Shown: piece after piece, positions 53,036 through 63,805 of the stretch
Layout: every line of letters begins with the position of its first letter
How positions within the stretch are numbered: position 1 is the stretch's first letter
Assembly (NCBI GenBank): GCA_963585895.1
Contig: OY757907.1
Location: 113,149,956-113,213,955 of the forward strand
Source: Sepioteuthis lessoniana
Lineage: Eukaryota; Mollusca; Cephalopoda; Myopsida; Loliginidae
Direction: 5' to 3'
DNA: 64,000 bases
The notes under the pieces: model-generated
What the model saw: only the letters and a program-made list of their open reading frames with translations
Databases searched by the model: none
What the model was told of the DNA's origin: nothing
Program-made: the position numbers and the translations under genes

Positions 53036-53919
53036 CGAGGTGCCTTCAATAAGTTTCCAGCCTTTTTTCGTAGGGGCACTTTTGTTGATAGCACAAACAT
53101 GAAACTCTAGTACCCTTCGAAGTAATCTCTACCGACTGCAGTGGACTTGCTGTACCGTTCCAACAACTTCTATAAGGCCCCATGGAAGTCCTCTTGTTTG
53201 AGCGTGTCAATGACCTTTGTCACAGCCTCTTTCATCTCCTCAATTGTCTCATAACAACATTCTCTACGGTTAGGGAATAAGTAAAAGTCACAGGGAGCAA
53301 GGTCTGGACTATAAGGAGGGTGAGGAACTGTCTTGATACCCATCTTGGTCAAATAGTCTGTCACAAGGATGGAGTTGTGGACTGGTGTATTGTCCTGGTG
53401 GAAATACCACTGACCCGATTTGAAGAGTGCTGACATTTCCGACCAAATCTCTTCTTGAACTCCCTTAAAACCTCAACATAGTAACCCTAACCCTAACCCT
53501 TTGGCCAATAAACTCTGGTGTATTGACTTCCTTACTCCTCCCACACAGACTCCTTGCCTTCCTTGAATCTCTTATGCCACTCAAAAACTGATACTCGATT
53601 CATGCAAGATGGTCGAGAAGTAGTCTGAAGCATTCCATACGTTTCTGTGGCATTTTTTCCAAGTTTAAAACAGAATTTTATTGCCTGTCGTTATTCTAAA
53701 GTGCCCTCACGTCCAGATTGCATTTTTGAAATTCACCATCTGTGACAATCAGGCTTTAGTAGGGTGTATTCCAATTCCTGATGTAGCGGTTAATTAAAAC
53801 CTGAAAACATAAAATTTGATCAGTCATCTCATAAGATGTATAGCAATAAGATACTGAATTTTCAAGAGTCTACGACACTTTTAAATAAAAAAGTCTGGAA
53901 ACTTATTGAAGGCACCTCC
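53036..53919 (-). mobile_element. Mariner-type DNA transposon with TIRs and TA duplication
   Basis: 884 bp between TA dinucleotides (53034-53035, 53920-53921). Terminal inverted repeats: GAGGTGCCTTCAATAAGTTTC at the left and GAAACTTATTGAAGGCACCTC at the right. The minus-strand transposase piece 53170-53436 reads FHQDNTPVHNS (second catalytic Asp region), PYSPDLAPCDFYLFP (third Asp in CDF), YETIEEMKEAVTKV. The N-terminal half is broken by stops. A TAACCC run lies at 53482-53501. It cannot supply active transposase. Confidence 0.9.
53170..53436 (-). pseudogene. Mariner transposase, C-terminal catalytic fragment
   Basis: 88 codons holding two of the three catalytic aspartates with the spacing expected of D,D34D mariners (between QDN and CDF). 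The first aspartate and the DNA-binding domain are upstream, in damaged sequence. The listed Met is internal, not a true start. The end at HGAL runs into a stop before the KYNKCI-type terminus. Confidence 0.8.
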
Positions 53920-53921
53920 TA

Positions 53922-54503
53922 CGTGGGTCATTCAATAAATAAGCTCGAAAACGATACACATTTAACACTGGGAAACGATTTTTGCTTCACTCTTTAAAAT
54001 ATCGAAAAACGAGGTCTTGTATTCGTTCATCACAGAAATCGTTAGACTGAATTTTTGAATACCTCTTAACTCTGCTCTTCACTTCATTATCGCTTGAAAA
54101 CTTTGTTCCACGCAGAAATTCTCTGAAAAGTCCAAACTAAGGAAAATTGGATGGATCCAGATCTGGACTGTAAGGAGAATATGGCAGCTGTTTTGAATAA
54201 ACTAACTGATGGTTTCCATTATTTTCTGGCAGTTTAAGACCTTGTGCTTCGTCATTACCATTTTGGTATCATAAGGACATTACATCAAGCTAGGTCAGAA
54301 TGCAAAACTTTGTACTAACAGAAATCCCTAGTCGTTGAGAAAATTTTTTCTATTATATTTCTTCTGACAAGAAATGACCCCACTAAATGGAACCATTCTA
54401 TCTGGTGTACTCATAGTTGTGAGCCTGCCTGGTCCGACCTCATCTTAAATACTGTTTCGACCTTCTTCACTGGATACCCCATTCTTACAGCCTCGAGTCG
54501 CAT
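53922..54503 (-). mobile_element. Second mariner family, truncated
   Basis: The minus strand reads QLPYSPYSPDLDPSNF, GLFREFLRGTKFSSDNEVKS, RVKRYSKIQSNDFCDERIQD and a RAYLLNDP end. The third catalytic Asp position reads Asn (SNF in place of SDF/SDY) and a stop follows. The TIR-like end CATTCAATAAATAAGCTCGA lies at 53929-53949; the other end is missing. Upstream residues (GYPVKKVETVFKMRSDQAGS) are of unknown source. Confidence 0.65.
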
Positions 54504-54521
54504 ATAAGCAAACAAGCTAAG

Positions 54522-54800
54522 GTGCCCGTGGTGTAATGGTTATCGTCGCAGGAATTGGACACGGCGACACGAGTTCAAATCCTGATTGCATTTCACATTG
54601 CACTAATACCCTTGGGAAAGGTATGAATCCAATTATTCTCCCTCCAGCTATGGGTAAATAGTAGGGCAGACTGGGTTCTTCAGCCTTAATAAGGCAACTA
54701 GTCTAGGAGAAGGAAAACTCTGAATTCAAACCTGTTAAACTCCGCTTAAAAAATGACCTTGTGTCATATCCTACCCGAGCGGAGGGGTTGGGTAAATATG
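54522..54800 (+). mobile_element. SINE-T, best copy, 18-bp target duplication
   Basis: It is flanked by ATAAGCAAACAAGCTAAG (54504-54521) and ATAAGCAAAAAAGCTAAG (54801-54818, one mismatch). Head GTGCCCGTGGTGTAATGGTT (box A), ACGAGTTCAAATCCTG (box B), body ATTCTCCCTCCAGCTATGGG, TTCTTCAGCC, GGCAACTAGTCTAGGAGAAG, CTTGTGTCATATCCTACCCG, end GGGGTTGGGTAAATATG. 279 bp. Confidence 0.9.
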
Positions 54801-54818
54801 ATAAGCAAAAAAGCTAAG

Positions 54819-55020
54819 TGAATTCCTACTGTTTCGACTTTGTTTAAACAAATTAGGCCATTTGTAAACATTTTAAAACTAAAACATATTTTTCTGTACA
54901 CATCACACATTGTTCTGATATTTCATTTGGTGTGCACTTTTTTTGCTTGATTTGCCATCAATTTGAATTACCTAAAAACAAATATTTCTGTGAGATTAAA
55001 ATTAATTTTCCTATAAATGC
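54819..55020. other. Nothing recognised
   Basis: Short AT-rich spacer. Confidence 0.4.
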
Positions 55021-55570
55021 TGTATATTGACCTCCGACCCGACCAAGCTGTCAAAATAGGAAAAGCACCTGTGTAAATAACAGGTGCATCCGGTCGAGGA
55101 ATATCAGGATATAACCTTGACTGTGGACGGGTTGAATTGAGTGCGATTTTTGACGCTCACAAGAAGAAGGTGGATGTCGAACAATTATATAACCCGGGTG
55201 AAGACAGGAAGTCAGATCAGTTGGAGATAAGATGCGGTAGAGACAACCAGCACCGAGCTGAGGGGGCCCTCAGAACCCCCGAGTGAGCAGTTGCAGTTGG
55301 AGAGAGGATGCTATAATGAGGAACATGTCCCAGAGAGACTGTGCCCCCAGGCCCCCGGTTGAGCAGCCCAGGAGAACGGGAAAGAAACGCTGTTATGGCC
55401 ATAAGAGTGGGGGTCAATATGTTGCAGTTCTGTTCAGTCTCCAACTCACCTCTCACACATTAAAACTTTAAGTAACCCTTTCAAATAAAGTGAGAGGTAT
55501 ATTTTTTCTAAAGAACTGTGTCGCTCGTCTTTATTGTCTTGAATATGTATCTGCATATGAGTATACAACA
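55021..55570 (+). mobile_element. Solo LTR, sister of 23821-24389
   Basis: It starts with TGTATATTGACCTCCGACCC and ends with GAGTATACAACA. Shared blocks with the copy at 23.8 kb: AACAGGTGCATCCGGTC, TTGACTGTGGACGGGTT, ACAAGAAG, ATATAACCCGG, GACAGGAAGT, CCAACTCACCTCTCACACAT, TTTCAAATAAAGTGAGAGGT (AATAAAG signal). No clear target duplication. Open frames (55217-55456, -; 55283-55471, +) are readings of LTR DNA. Confidence 0.7.
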
Positions 55571-55734
55571 TAAACCAATTCCAAACAATGTAGAATTTAC
55601 ATATATGTAAAAATATTTTGTGAAAGAAATTATTTGCATTTTTTCAAAACAATTCCTCTTATTTATTGAATGACCTTCGTACATTGCATACAGAATTTTA
55701 ACTTGATATTACCTAAACCTTCCTATACACTGCA
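55571..55734. other. Nothing recognised
   Basis: Short AT-rich spacer. Confidence 0.4.
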
Positions 55735-56315
55735 CAGTCAGCTTGGGCTATTGAATATCTGAATGCATCTCTGCCGAGGGATATAACACTAAACAATCTG
55801 ATGGTGAGGCTTCGGTCATGCTCGAGCTTTGGGGAATGCGGAGTACCCCTTCATTGTCATTGCTCTCAGGTCTACACTGGCAGTACCTGATAGGCTCCTA
55901 TCTGAGATTCAAATTGAACTAAACTGAGTAATTACGCTGAACTGAATTATTTGAAATAAACCGTTTTACATTTAACTGTGTGTAAACAGAAAAACTGTAT
56001 TTATGCTTATCTCAATTGTTTGAAATACAACTTTTTTGACTTTTAAACTGTGTATTCTGGCCTAGATCTAAAGTGGGTACTTATGATAATCTGAATTGTT
56101 TGAAATAAGACTCTTTTGAAATTGAACCCATGTACTTATGATGAATGGAATCGTTTGAAATAGAAGTGTTTTGATATTGAACTGTGTGAAAACAAAAAAT
56201 ATTCTTATACTAAACTGAATTTTTTTTAAATCAATCTGTTTATTTGTATAAAAATAGATTTGGCTTTAAATAACCTACAATGTTTGATATGCCATAAAAC
56301 CAAATCAATTGTCAA
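55735..56315 (+). mobile_element. SINE-M, long copy with about five modules
   Basis: Head CAGCTTGGGCTATTGAATAT, CTCTGCCGAGG, then GAGGCTTCGGTCATGC, TACCCCTTCATTGTCATTGC, GGCTCCTATCTGAGATTC. Modules of the form CTGAATT..TTGAAATA.. recur five times, more than in the copy at 32346. Tail TTTGGCTTTAAATAACC and GTTTGATATGCCATAAAACC. Confidence 0.85.
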
Positions 56316-56559
56316 TCGCCTTAATGTACAAAACAAATGCTTCGCAAAAAGAAAAGAAAATAGTAGTAAAAATGATAATAATATCAAGAGAACACAAGCA
56401 CCAAATATATAACATTGCCAACAAACAAAACTCACAAGATTGACAGAAACCAAACCCTTCTTACCATAAATATTATATTTACACTTTTTATAATAAAACT
56501 TTGTTAAAATTCTATACACATTCAGTAAGTTGCACGATATATATATGCTAGCCATCCAC
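56316..56559. other. Nothing recognised
   Basis: The minus frame 56226-56555 (109 codons) runs into the SINE-M tail and shows no motif. Confidence 0.4.
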
Positions 56560-56828
56560 TGGGTTGAGCACTCGAGGGGGGCATTTATTCGCTACCACAT
56601 AAGCTGAATCACAATATCTCTCCTCAGGAATTGAGCACTTCAGGTTGCCGATAAAAATATAAATACGTAAAAAATTCCTTCACTAACGACAAAATTGACG
56701 ATGGCTCTTAGGTAAGATATCCGACTCACGTAAATTTAGCCAGGTTTTGATCCCAGCTTAAAGCATCTTGCGCGTCTAGCCACACTGAAGAGTTGTTATA
56801 GAACGAAACAGTCTGTTTTTGGATGCCT
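56560..56828 (+). mobile_element. SINE-G, second subtype
   Basis: GGGTTGAGCACTCGAGGGGG, GAATTGAGCACTTCAGG, AAAAATTCCTTCACTAACG, GATGGCTCTTAGGTAAGATA, CAGGTTTTGATCCCAGC (box B-like), CTTGCGCGTCTAGCCACAC, ACGAAACAGTCTGTTTTTGG, then CA/TA tracts. Confidence 0.8.
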
Positions 56829-56892
<64 letters not shown>

Positions 56893-56913
56893 ATATATAT
56901 ATATATATATATA
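56829..56913. repeat. (CA)n and (TA)n blocks
   Basis: SINE-G tail tract with GTATA interruptions. Confidence 0.95.
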
Positions 56914-57149
56914 CTTTTTTCTTCTTCTGGTTTTCTTTTACTTTTTTACCTTTTCTTTTCATTTAATTTTTTCTTCGTCTTCATCACGGTCAATTAAAGA
57001 ATGTTGTTTGTTTCTTTCTTTGTCTGAATACTCTTAATTCTCAGTCATCTCTCTTTCTTTCTTTTGTCTTATTTCTTTTTATGATTTTTTTCATCTTTCT
57101 TTCGTTGTTTGTTTTTTCTTATTATTCTTGCTTCACAATTACGTCTTAA

Positions 57150-57325
57150 CTTGGTTCGGTTGGGTTTCTTTGTTTAATGGCATATCAAAACTTCTATCTT
57201 GCAAGATGTGCGGGGTTCATGCCTTTTTAAAGAGTATTAGCCCGAAAGTGAACGTAATTGTGCAGTAGCAATTCGTGCTAACTTCGAAGTCTTTCACTTT
57301 ACCTTTTCCACCACGAGGGTTTTCC
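57150..57325 (-). mobile_element. SINE-N copy
   Basis: Read on +: GGTTTCTTTGTTTAATGGCA, TATCAAAAC, then a deletion, GGGTTCATGCCTTTTTAAAG, GTATTAGCCCGAAAGTGAAC, GTAATTGTGC and CTTTTCCACCACGAGGG (head complement). Confidence 0.7.
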
Positions 57326-57604
57326 TTATTTCACCAAGATATCTACAACTACTACTGTTTTACTTCTCTTATATATCTACTTCGACTCCCATTCGACATT
57401 GATCAACACTTATACTTTCTCCTCAAAGGAAAATCATATTTCCTTGATATTTTTATCTTTCGTAAATTAATATTATACATCATAATCATAATCCACGTTT
57501 GAACTTTCTTCTTGCTTATCTTACAGGTTGATTTCCTCTGCAGTTTTTTTTTTCCTCTTCTCCTTGTTTGATTGTTTGCTTATTTCTTTCTTCTCTTGTT
57601 ATAT

Positions 57605-58045
57605 TCTATCATCTTTGTTTGTTTGTTTGTTTGTTTCGTTCTTTCTTTGTCATCCTTTTCTTTCTTTCTTTCGATGTATTTTATGAACTTTTTTTATTCT
57701 TTTTCTTTATTATTTTGATACATCCTTGATATTTCTTTCTTTCTTGTTTGTCTTTCTTCTCATAATTTCTATAATTTTCTTTTTCATTATTTTCTTTCTC
57801 TTTTTCATCACATTCTCTCATCTTTCTTCCCTTGTTTGTTTGTTTCTTTCTTTCATTTTTTGTCGTCCTTTTCTTTCTTTCTTTCTTTCTTTCTTTGGAG
57901 GTATTCTATCAACATTTTTTTTATTCTTTTTCTTTCTTCTTTTGATACGTTCTTGGTATTTCTTTCTTTCTTTTTTGTCTTTCTCCACATAATTTCAATC
58001 ATTTTCTTTTTCGTTATTTTCTTTCTCTTTTTCGTCACAGCCTCA
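57605..58045. repeat. Tandem duplication, unit about 227 bp
   Basis: The first copy (about 57605-57815) and second copy (about 57816-58045) share TTTTATTCTTTTTCTTT, TTTTGATAC.T.CTTG, TATTTCTTTCTTTCTT, ATAATTTC.AT, ATTTTCTTTTTC and TTATTTTCTTTCTCTTTTTC in order. Confidence 0.8.
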
Positions 58046-58070
58046 CTATCAAGATATCATCGTCTTCATC

Positions 58071-60019
58071 ATTGTTAAGTTAGTATCATAATATGTTTAT
58101 TTTCTTCTCCCTCCTTTTCTCTTTATGTATCATTTCTCTTGTCTTATATCTGAACCATTTATTTACTCCTCAATACGATAATAATCATCACTATCACCCT
58201 AATCTTTCTGTAGTTTTTTTCCTGTTGTTCGACTTTACTGAGTCAACCAATTCTGTCTTCACTCCGTTTTAAGTATTATTCTCATTAACAGGCCTTCGCA
58301 GCTCATTTCACTTTGCTGTTGTTGATGATAATGATGTTGTTATTGTTCTTCTTTACTTTCAGCTAAAAAAAAAAAAATACTACTCCGAAGAAAAGATGAA
58401 GGCAGGACTGAAGCAGCTAATAACGCACAAATCTCTCAAGGGAAACAGATGAGGTCAGCTAAGGCTACAGGTTAAGATAAGACAAACACATATTAATCCC
58501 AATGCGCGATTGTTAGTGCCCTACATTACTCCTTTTAATGCCTTCTTCTATCCTTCATCAGGTGCTTTCATCTTCAGTTTTATTCTCCTTCATCCGAAAA
58601 TTCATTGAGGATTTTCATCTTTTTTTTTTCACTCACGAGTTTGTAACACTTTTCATTCTTTTTATATAATTATTTTTTTAACTCTATTTTCCCAGTCACC
58701 CTTTCTATTTGATTTCAGATTTCGACATGTTTTTGTTAAATTCTCCCTTCATAAGTTTCCACTAGTTTTTTTCTTCAAATTTTGTCTGCTTTATCACCTT
58801 TAATTTCTTTATTCTAAAAATCATTTTCTTTTCTTTTCTTAAACGCCTGAAAGAGATTTACTTCTTACGATTTTTCTCTAACAATTTTAAAAAGATTATC
58901 GGTTCTTAATTTCATACTAAGGGTTTGTCTTTTTATTTATCATCTCTCAATTTATAATCATGTTTTTCTCATTTTTCCCTCTCGCATTCATTTATTTGTA
59001 TTTCTTTAGTCATATCTTTTTTTCCCAAATGTAAACCTAACGCATGTTTTCTTCTTTATTTTTCAATACATGTTATATTTACGTCCATTAAAAAAAAAGA
59101 ATTAATGCCTCCTTTCAACGTTTTTAGTTACTAAACTTCTATCCGATTTTCTAGTCATTTTTTTCGTAAGCCTCCATTTTTAATTTTTCATTTGATATCG
59201 ATATAAATGACATGACAGTTGTTCTCTTTGTTTTCTGGACAATTATTTTTAAGTGTTCATTTTTTTAATTATGATTCTTTATTTAATTATTTATGTAAAT
59301 TATTATTTAATCATTTATCTGGAATATTATTTAATCATCCACTTTTATTATTCTTTATTTAATTTCTATTTCATTTTAATCGTTAATCTATGATTTGTAA
59401 TTGTTAAATTGTTTTAGTTTATTTTTTTTATAATAGTCTATCCATTATTTATTATTAATCACAATAATACATTAATGATTATTGATTATTAATTTTCAGT
59501 TTGTTTTTATCTTGAATTTATTTTTTATTATTTATTTTCATTACTTATTTAAATTATTATTTGGTTTCTTTTTTTTATGATTTATTCTAAATATAATTTA
59601 ATGATTTTTAAATCAAACATTTCCTATTTATTCTGGTTATATATTTTAATTATAATCTAATTTTTTTAAAGATACTTTCTGAAATTAATCATTTAAATTC
59701 TTATTTGATTATTTATTTTAATTATGTATTTTAATTATTTATTCTAGTTGTTTATCTTATTATCATCATTTTTTTTAATTCTAAGCGTTCATTTTATCAT
59801 TTAAATTTCTTTAAATAAATTATTTAATTATTTGATTTATTCATCTACTTTACTTATTTCTTTTTTTGTAATGATAATTTGATTATTTATTATATCATTC
59901 ATTCGGATTATCATTAACTTTTTATATTTCTGTAATAATGCATTTTAGTGATTTATTTTAATTGTAAATCATTTGTTTATTCATTATTATCTAAAATTCA
60001 GTAATCTATTTTAAATAAT
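58071..60019. other. AT-rich low-complexity DNA
   Basis: T-rich with no gene. From about 59250 to 60000 it becomes a diverged series of ATTTATTTTAATT-like words. No transposon match. Confidence 0.6.
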
Positions 60020-60579
60020 TTATTGTAAGATCACATGAAGAGCAATATTTCGATTTATTTCCACGAAAACTTTAACAGATACGAAGAGCAAAATAGCATT
60101 GTTGGATTGAGTAATTTTATAACTACAAACCCCAACCCCACAAAAAAACAAAAAAAACAAACAAACAAAAAAATAAAATAGAATACTAAAAAGATTAAGA
60201 ACAAAAAAAATCCACATATTCACTTCTGCTGGCTATGCTTAACAGAAAGCAAATGATTATTGGACATATAAAAATCCACCCTTGCCAGGGTTATCCACTC
60301 GCCTCACAAAGACTGTTCTTATCAAGAAAATGTCTGCGTTATCAAGTCTTCAACCATCTGCTTCGTTGGTGTAAGTTGAATGAAGCGCTGTTCATATCAT
60401 GGGCGGAGATCTGTGTTTCACTTGACCAGTCACTCATACAATTGTCGCAACTGTTGAAATGCATAACCCACCACCTAAACGTATTTACATAATCTATTCG
60501 GCCTCTATGAACATTCATTAAACATCGAAAAATGTCAATAGATGAATTTTTTCTGAATTATGGAATGTAATGATGTTCA
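60020..60579. other. Unrecognised; one 85-codon frame
   Basis: The frame 60235-60492 (+) has fairly even residue use (CQGYPLASQRLFLSRK, LLRWCKLNEALFISWAEI). It is the least repeat-like frame in the window, but I know no match and see no splice context. It may be chance. Confidence 0.3.
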
Positions 60580-60980
60580 CCCTATATTTGTCTCTGCCTC
60601 CCACCAGACAGGACTTGACGCAAGGTTAAAGGCCCGAAGGTCGATTATAGTAGGGAATAGGGGAGGAAAAGGTCGGGTACGAGATTAGGCTTGAGCCACG
60701 CTTAACTATGCTGGTCATCGACCCCCTTAGTGCAATGTGGGCCTAGATGGACATGGAATAAAATCTGGGTTCAGGCACGTATGCCTGATTATAGCTTAAA
60801 CTGGACAGCAAGGTCAAGTGTTATACAAGCGTGGCAAAGGTGTTAATGTTGCAGCTTGCCCACCCGAAGGTGGCCCAACTGAAGCTGCGGGCCTTTCGGC
60901 CTCAAGTCTGCCATGGATCATTGACCGTCTGGAACGGATGCCAGATAGTCCGCTGAACAGTCAGCGAAAAAATGATGTAC
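60580..60980. repeat. Isolated GC-rich block, unknown type
   Basis: About 400 bp of balanced composition in very AT-rich DNA. It contains small hairpins (AGGCACGTATGCCT, CACCCGAAGGTGG, GGGCCTTTCGGCC) and a GGGTTCAGGCAC word. No second copy in the window and no coding signal. Confidence 0.4.
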
Positions 60981-61894
60981 ACCCGCTTTCATAACAGACG
61001 GTATTTTGCCAAACCGCTGTTTAGTTACTATCTGCAAAAAGAGAAAAGACTATTGTAAAGATTTTGACGTCTACTGTCATACCACCAACATCCATCTCTA
61101 TTGATCAGCATAAAAGAATATGAGTCGTTACTTTCAGTTCGAGATTCTTAAAAGCGTACAATGTAGGTTCTTGTTTCTCACTGGCAAAAATGCGTTGCTG
61201 ATTATACGGAGAATAGTGTTCTATAGCTGAAAATTTCCTTCATTCAATGTGGTTTACGTAGAAATAAATAGGAAAGTTTTCTTGAGGAGAGTCCGATGTA
61301 TTTTCGCGTTAATATTTCTTTCTTTCTGTCATGTCTTTCATATAACTTTCCAACGTTCTTTATTTTATTTTCGTTTTATTTGCAAATTAAAATTACAATT
61401 TCCACTCTTCAAATATACTTTTAATTTTACATATTTAAAAAAATCTCCTTTGTTTTTTCTTAATTAGATCACCTTTTGCCTTTTTAAGAAAAAAATTCTA
61501 TTCATTTTACCGTCTATTATTTCAAATTCTTTCCTTTATAAAACTGTTTTCGTTTATTCTTGGTTTTCGCAATTATTTTTCTTTTCATTTAATCTTAAAT
61601 TTAACTACGTCTATGAATTTTTAATTATTTTCTTAAAGATTTGTGTTTTATTTCTTACTCATAAAATATGTTCTTTTTGGTTTTATCTTTTCTTTTGAAT
61701 TGTTCCACAGTACCTTTTTGTACATTTTCCTTTGAATCTACCGTTTCAATTATGTTAATATATCTTTATAATCAATTCTGTTATTTTCCATGGTTTATAT
61801 AAAATGTTTATTTTTTCTTCCCTCTTGCTCTTTGTTTTTACATTATCAAGGTTATTCAACCCGATATTCAAATAGCAATTACTTACATATTATA
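60981..61894. other. Nothing recognised
   Basis: AT-rich. The frame 61249-61467 (+) is Phe-rich without motif. Confidence 0.45.
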
Positions 61895-61896
61895 AA

Positions 61897-61898
<2 letters not shown>

Positions 61899-61962
<64 letters not shown>
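61899..61962. repeat. (TC)n-(TA)n microsatellite
   Basis: Compound tract. Confidence 0.95.
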
Positions 61963-61967
<5 letters not shown>

Positions 61968-62967
61968 TTCAACTATTCGATAAAACAGGGTAAAACTCAC
62001 GACACAGTTTTTACGCGGCAGATTCTCAACTGAGCCTGTATCGACTCTTCTGAAGTTCGCTGAATTCATCTGAATGGATACTTGCTTTCTTTAGAATATT
62101 CAAGTCATCTGACTATTACCTTTTAATACAGTTTATATGTACCTATTTTCAAATGACTGATTGTTTGGGATTGCTGCTCATTCTGACGGTCAATCTGTAA
62201 TCATCTACTTTCTCAATATGACGGATATACCATTGAAATACAAGTTTGTACTAATTCTAAATAGAGACATATGTATTATGATTGCCGCTGTTACAATGGG
62301 AATCCAACAGGTTCTGGTATAGTAGAGATCTTATTTAATATTTTTGAATTGTTTTATTTAAAATTCATGTCTATTTTTAATATCTTCTCTGATATTTTCT
62401 AACTTTTACTCTTTTCTTTTTCCTTTTATTTGATCTTTCTTCGACTTTAGAAAATTACCCCCATATATCTTATTTATAGTGTTCATTTCTTTCACTTACG
62501 CCCGAATTTCTTTACTGAATTCTAAGGTATGGTTTCAGCGCAAAAGTTGGCAGCAGAAATCTAGTTGATTTGAGCCAAGGTAAACGAAGGATAAATTAAT
62601 AGAAGCGGGAACGCGCCTCGTGGCAAGGGAGGGATATATTAACCAAAGATTTTCGAGTTGTAAAAGAAAGATTTCATCTACACCACACAAGGGAAATCTA
62701 TGCTTGAAGACTGGCGAGGGCATAGTCTGATTGTCAGTCCAATCAATTCCTTCCGAATTCTGCATCTTGCTTTACTCTCTTCCGCACCAGAGATTGGAAA
62801 GTTTATCGTCTTTTTTTTTTTTTCAGAAATTCCTCTTCCGTTAAATATGTTATAAGAGTCGTCATTTCTCATCCCACAATTTTTCTGTTGAGGTCTGTTT
62901 CCGTTTGACTCACAGAACATAGTAAGACCTTATAAATTATATTTTAATCATTATCTTTTTAAAATGC
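61963..62967. other. Nothing recognised
   Basis: Two minus frames (62535-62765, 62678-62920) overlap in different frames and have no known motif. T-run at 62811-62823. Confidence 0.4.
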
Positions 62968-63159
62968 TATCAATCTATCTATCTATCTATTTCATTATAT
63001 TACACATTCTTGTCAATATCTATCTATTCCTTTGTACGTCTTTCTATTTGTTTTTCTACGTATTTCTTTATGTTATCTATTCTGATCCATATCTGTGTAC
63101 CTATCTATAAATTTTTGTCAGTCTTGTTTATCTATCTTCTTGCAATACATTCTTGTCAG

Positions 63160-63196
<37 letters not shown>
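62968..63196. repeat. (TATC)n blocks
   Basis: TATC arrays at 62973-62990 and 63158-63196 with diverged copies between them. Confidence 0.85.
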
Positions 63197-63344
63197 GCGA
63201 CCTGTCTGACAAAAACGACTGTATATTTGCATTTTATTATTTGAACCTGTGTTTGAGGCTTGATGCAAACCAAGTTTTAGCCTCTTTTCCAAAGGTGTTT
63301 TTCTTTCATTGGAAAAAAACAAAATCAAAGTCATAAGAGTTGTT
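63197..63344. other. Nothing recognised
   Basis: Short spacer before LINE-A. Confidence 0.4.
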
Positions 63345-63791
63345 CATGCTACAAAGAATTCCTTCCAGGCAGCGGTTGTGTCGATACTGCTATATGGATG
63401 CACTGCATGGACGCTAACTAAACGGCTGGAGAAGAAACTAGACGGAAACTACACAAGAATGTTGAGAGCAGTATTGAACAAGTCCTGGCGACAACACCCC
63501 ACGAGACACCAACTATACGGACACTTGCCCCCCATCACGAAAACTATACAAGTTAGACGAACCAGACACGCGGGACACAGCTGGAGAAGCAAGGACGAGC
63601 TCATAAGTGATGTACTCCTATGGACCCCCACATATGGCCGTGCAAAAGCAGGACGACCAGCTCGAACTTACATACAGCAACTATGTGAGGACACAGGATG
63701 TAACCCTGAAGACCTGCCGGAGGCGATGGGTGATAGGGAGAAGTGGCGAGAGAGGGTCAGGGATATCCGTGCTGGCGGCAGGACACGATGA
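63345..63791 (+). pseudogene. LINE-A RT C-terminal region, open but truncated
   Basis: The open frame continues upstream to 63309, but LINE-A similarity begins near 63350. Order: SFQAAVVSILLYGCTAW, TKRLEKKLDGNYTRMLRAV, HLPPITKTIQVRRTRHAGHS, WRSKDELISDVLLWTPTYG, RAKAGRPARTYIQQLCEDTG, CNPEDLPEAMGDREKWRERV, RDIRAGGRTR. The RT catalytic core is absent, so it cannot encode a working enzyme. The function of this C-terminal part is not known to me. Confidence 0.85.
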
Positions 63792-63805
63792 TGATGATGA
63801 TGATT
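63345..63805 (+). mobile_element. LINE-A 3' end, best preserved copy
   Basis: It is 5'-truncated at about 63345 within the region after RT motif C and ends in (GAT)n (63786-63802). Unlike the other copies it has no stop between the truncation and the family's natural end. Flanking duplication was not found. It is probably the youngest LINE-A in the window. Confidence 0.9.

Larger units (their letters stand above)
56914..58070. repeat. T/C-rich low-complexity region
   Basis: A strongly strand-asymmetric TTTC-rich stretch containing a SINE-N piece. Open frames here (57726-57992, 57836-58078 on +; 57853-58038 on -) translate to Phe/Leu/Ser-rich or Lys-rich strings and are artefacts. Confidence 0.8.

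Noticed and set aside
57726-58078. Phe/Leu-rich frames resembling membrane proteins
   Set aside because: They are translations of TTTC-rich low-complexity DNA, with equivalent Lys-rich frames on the other strand.
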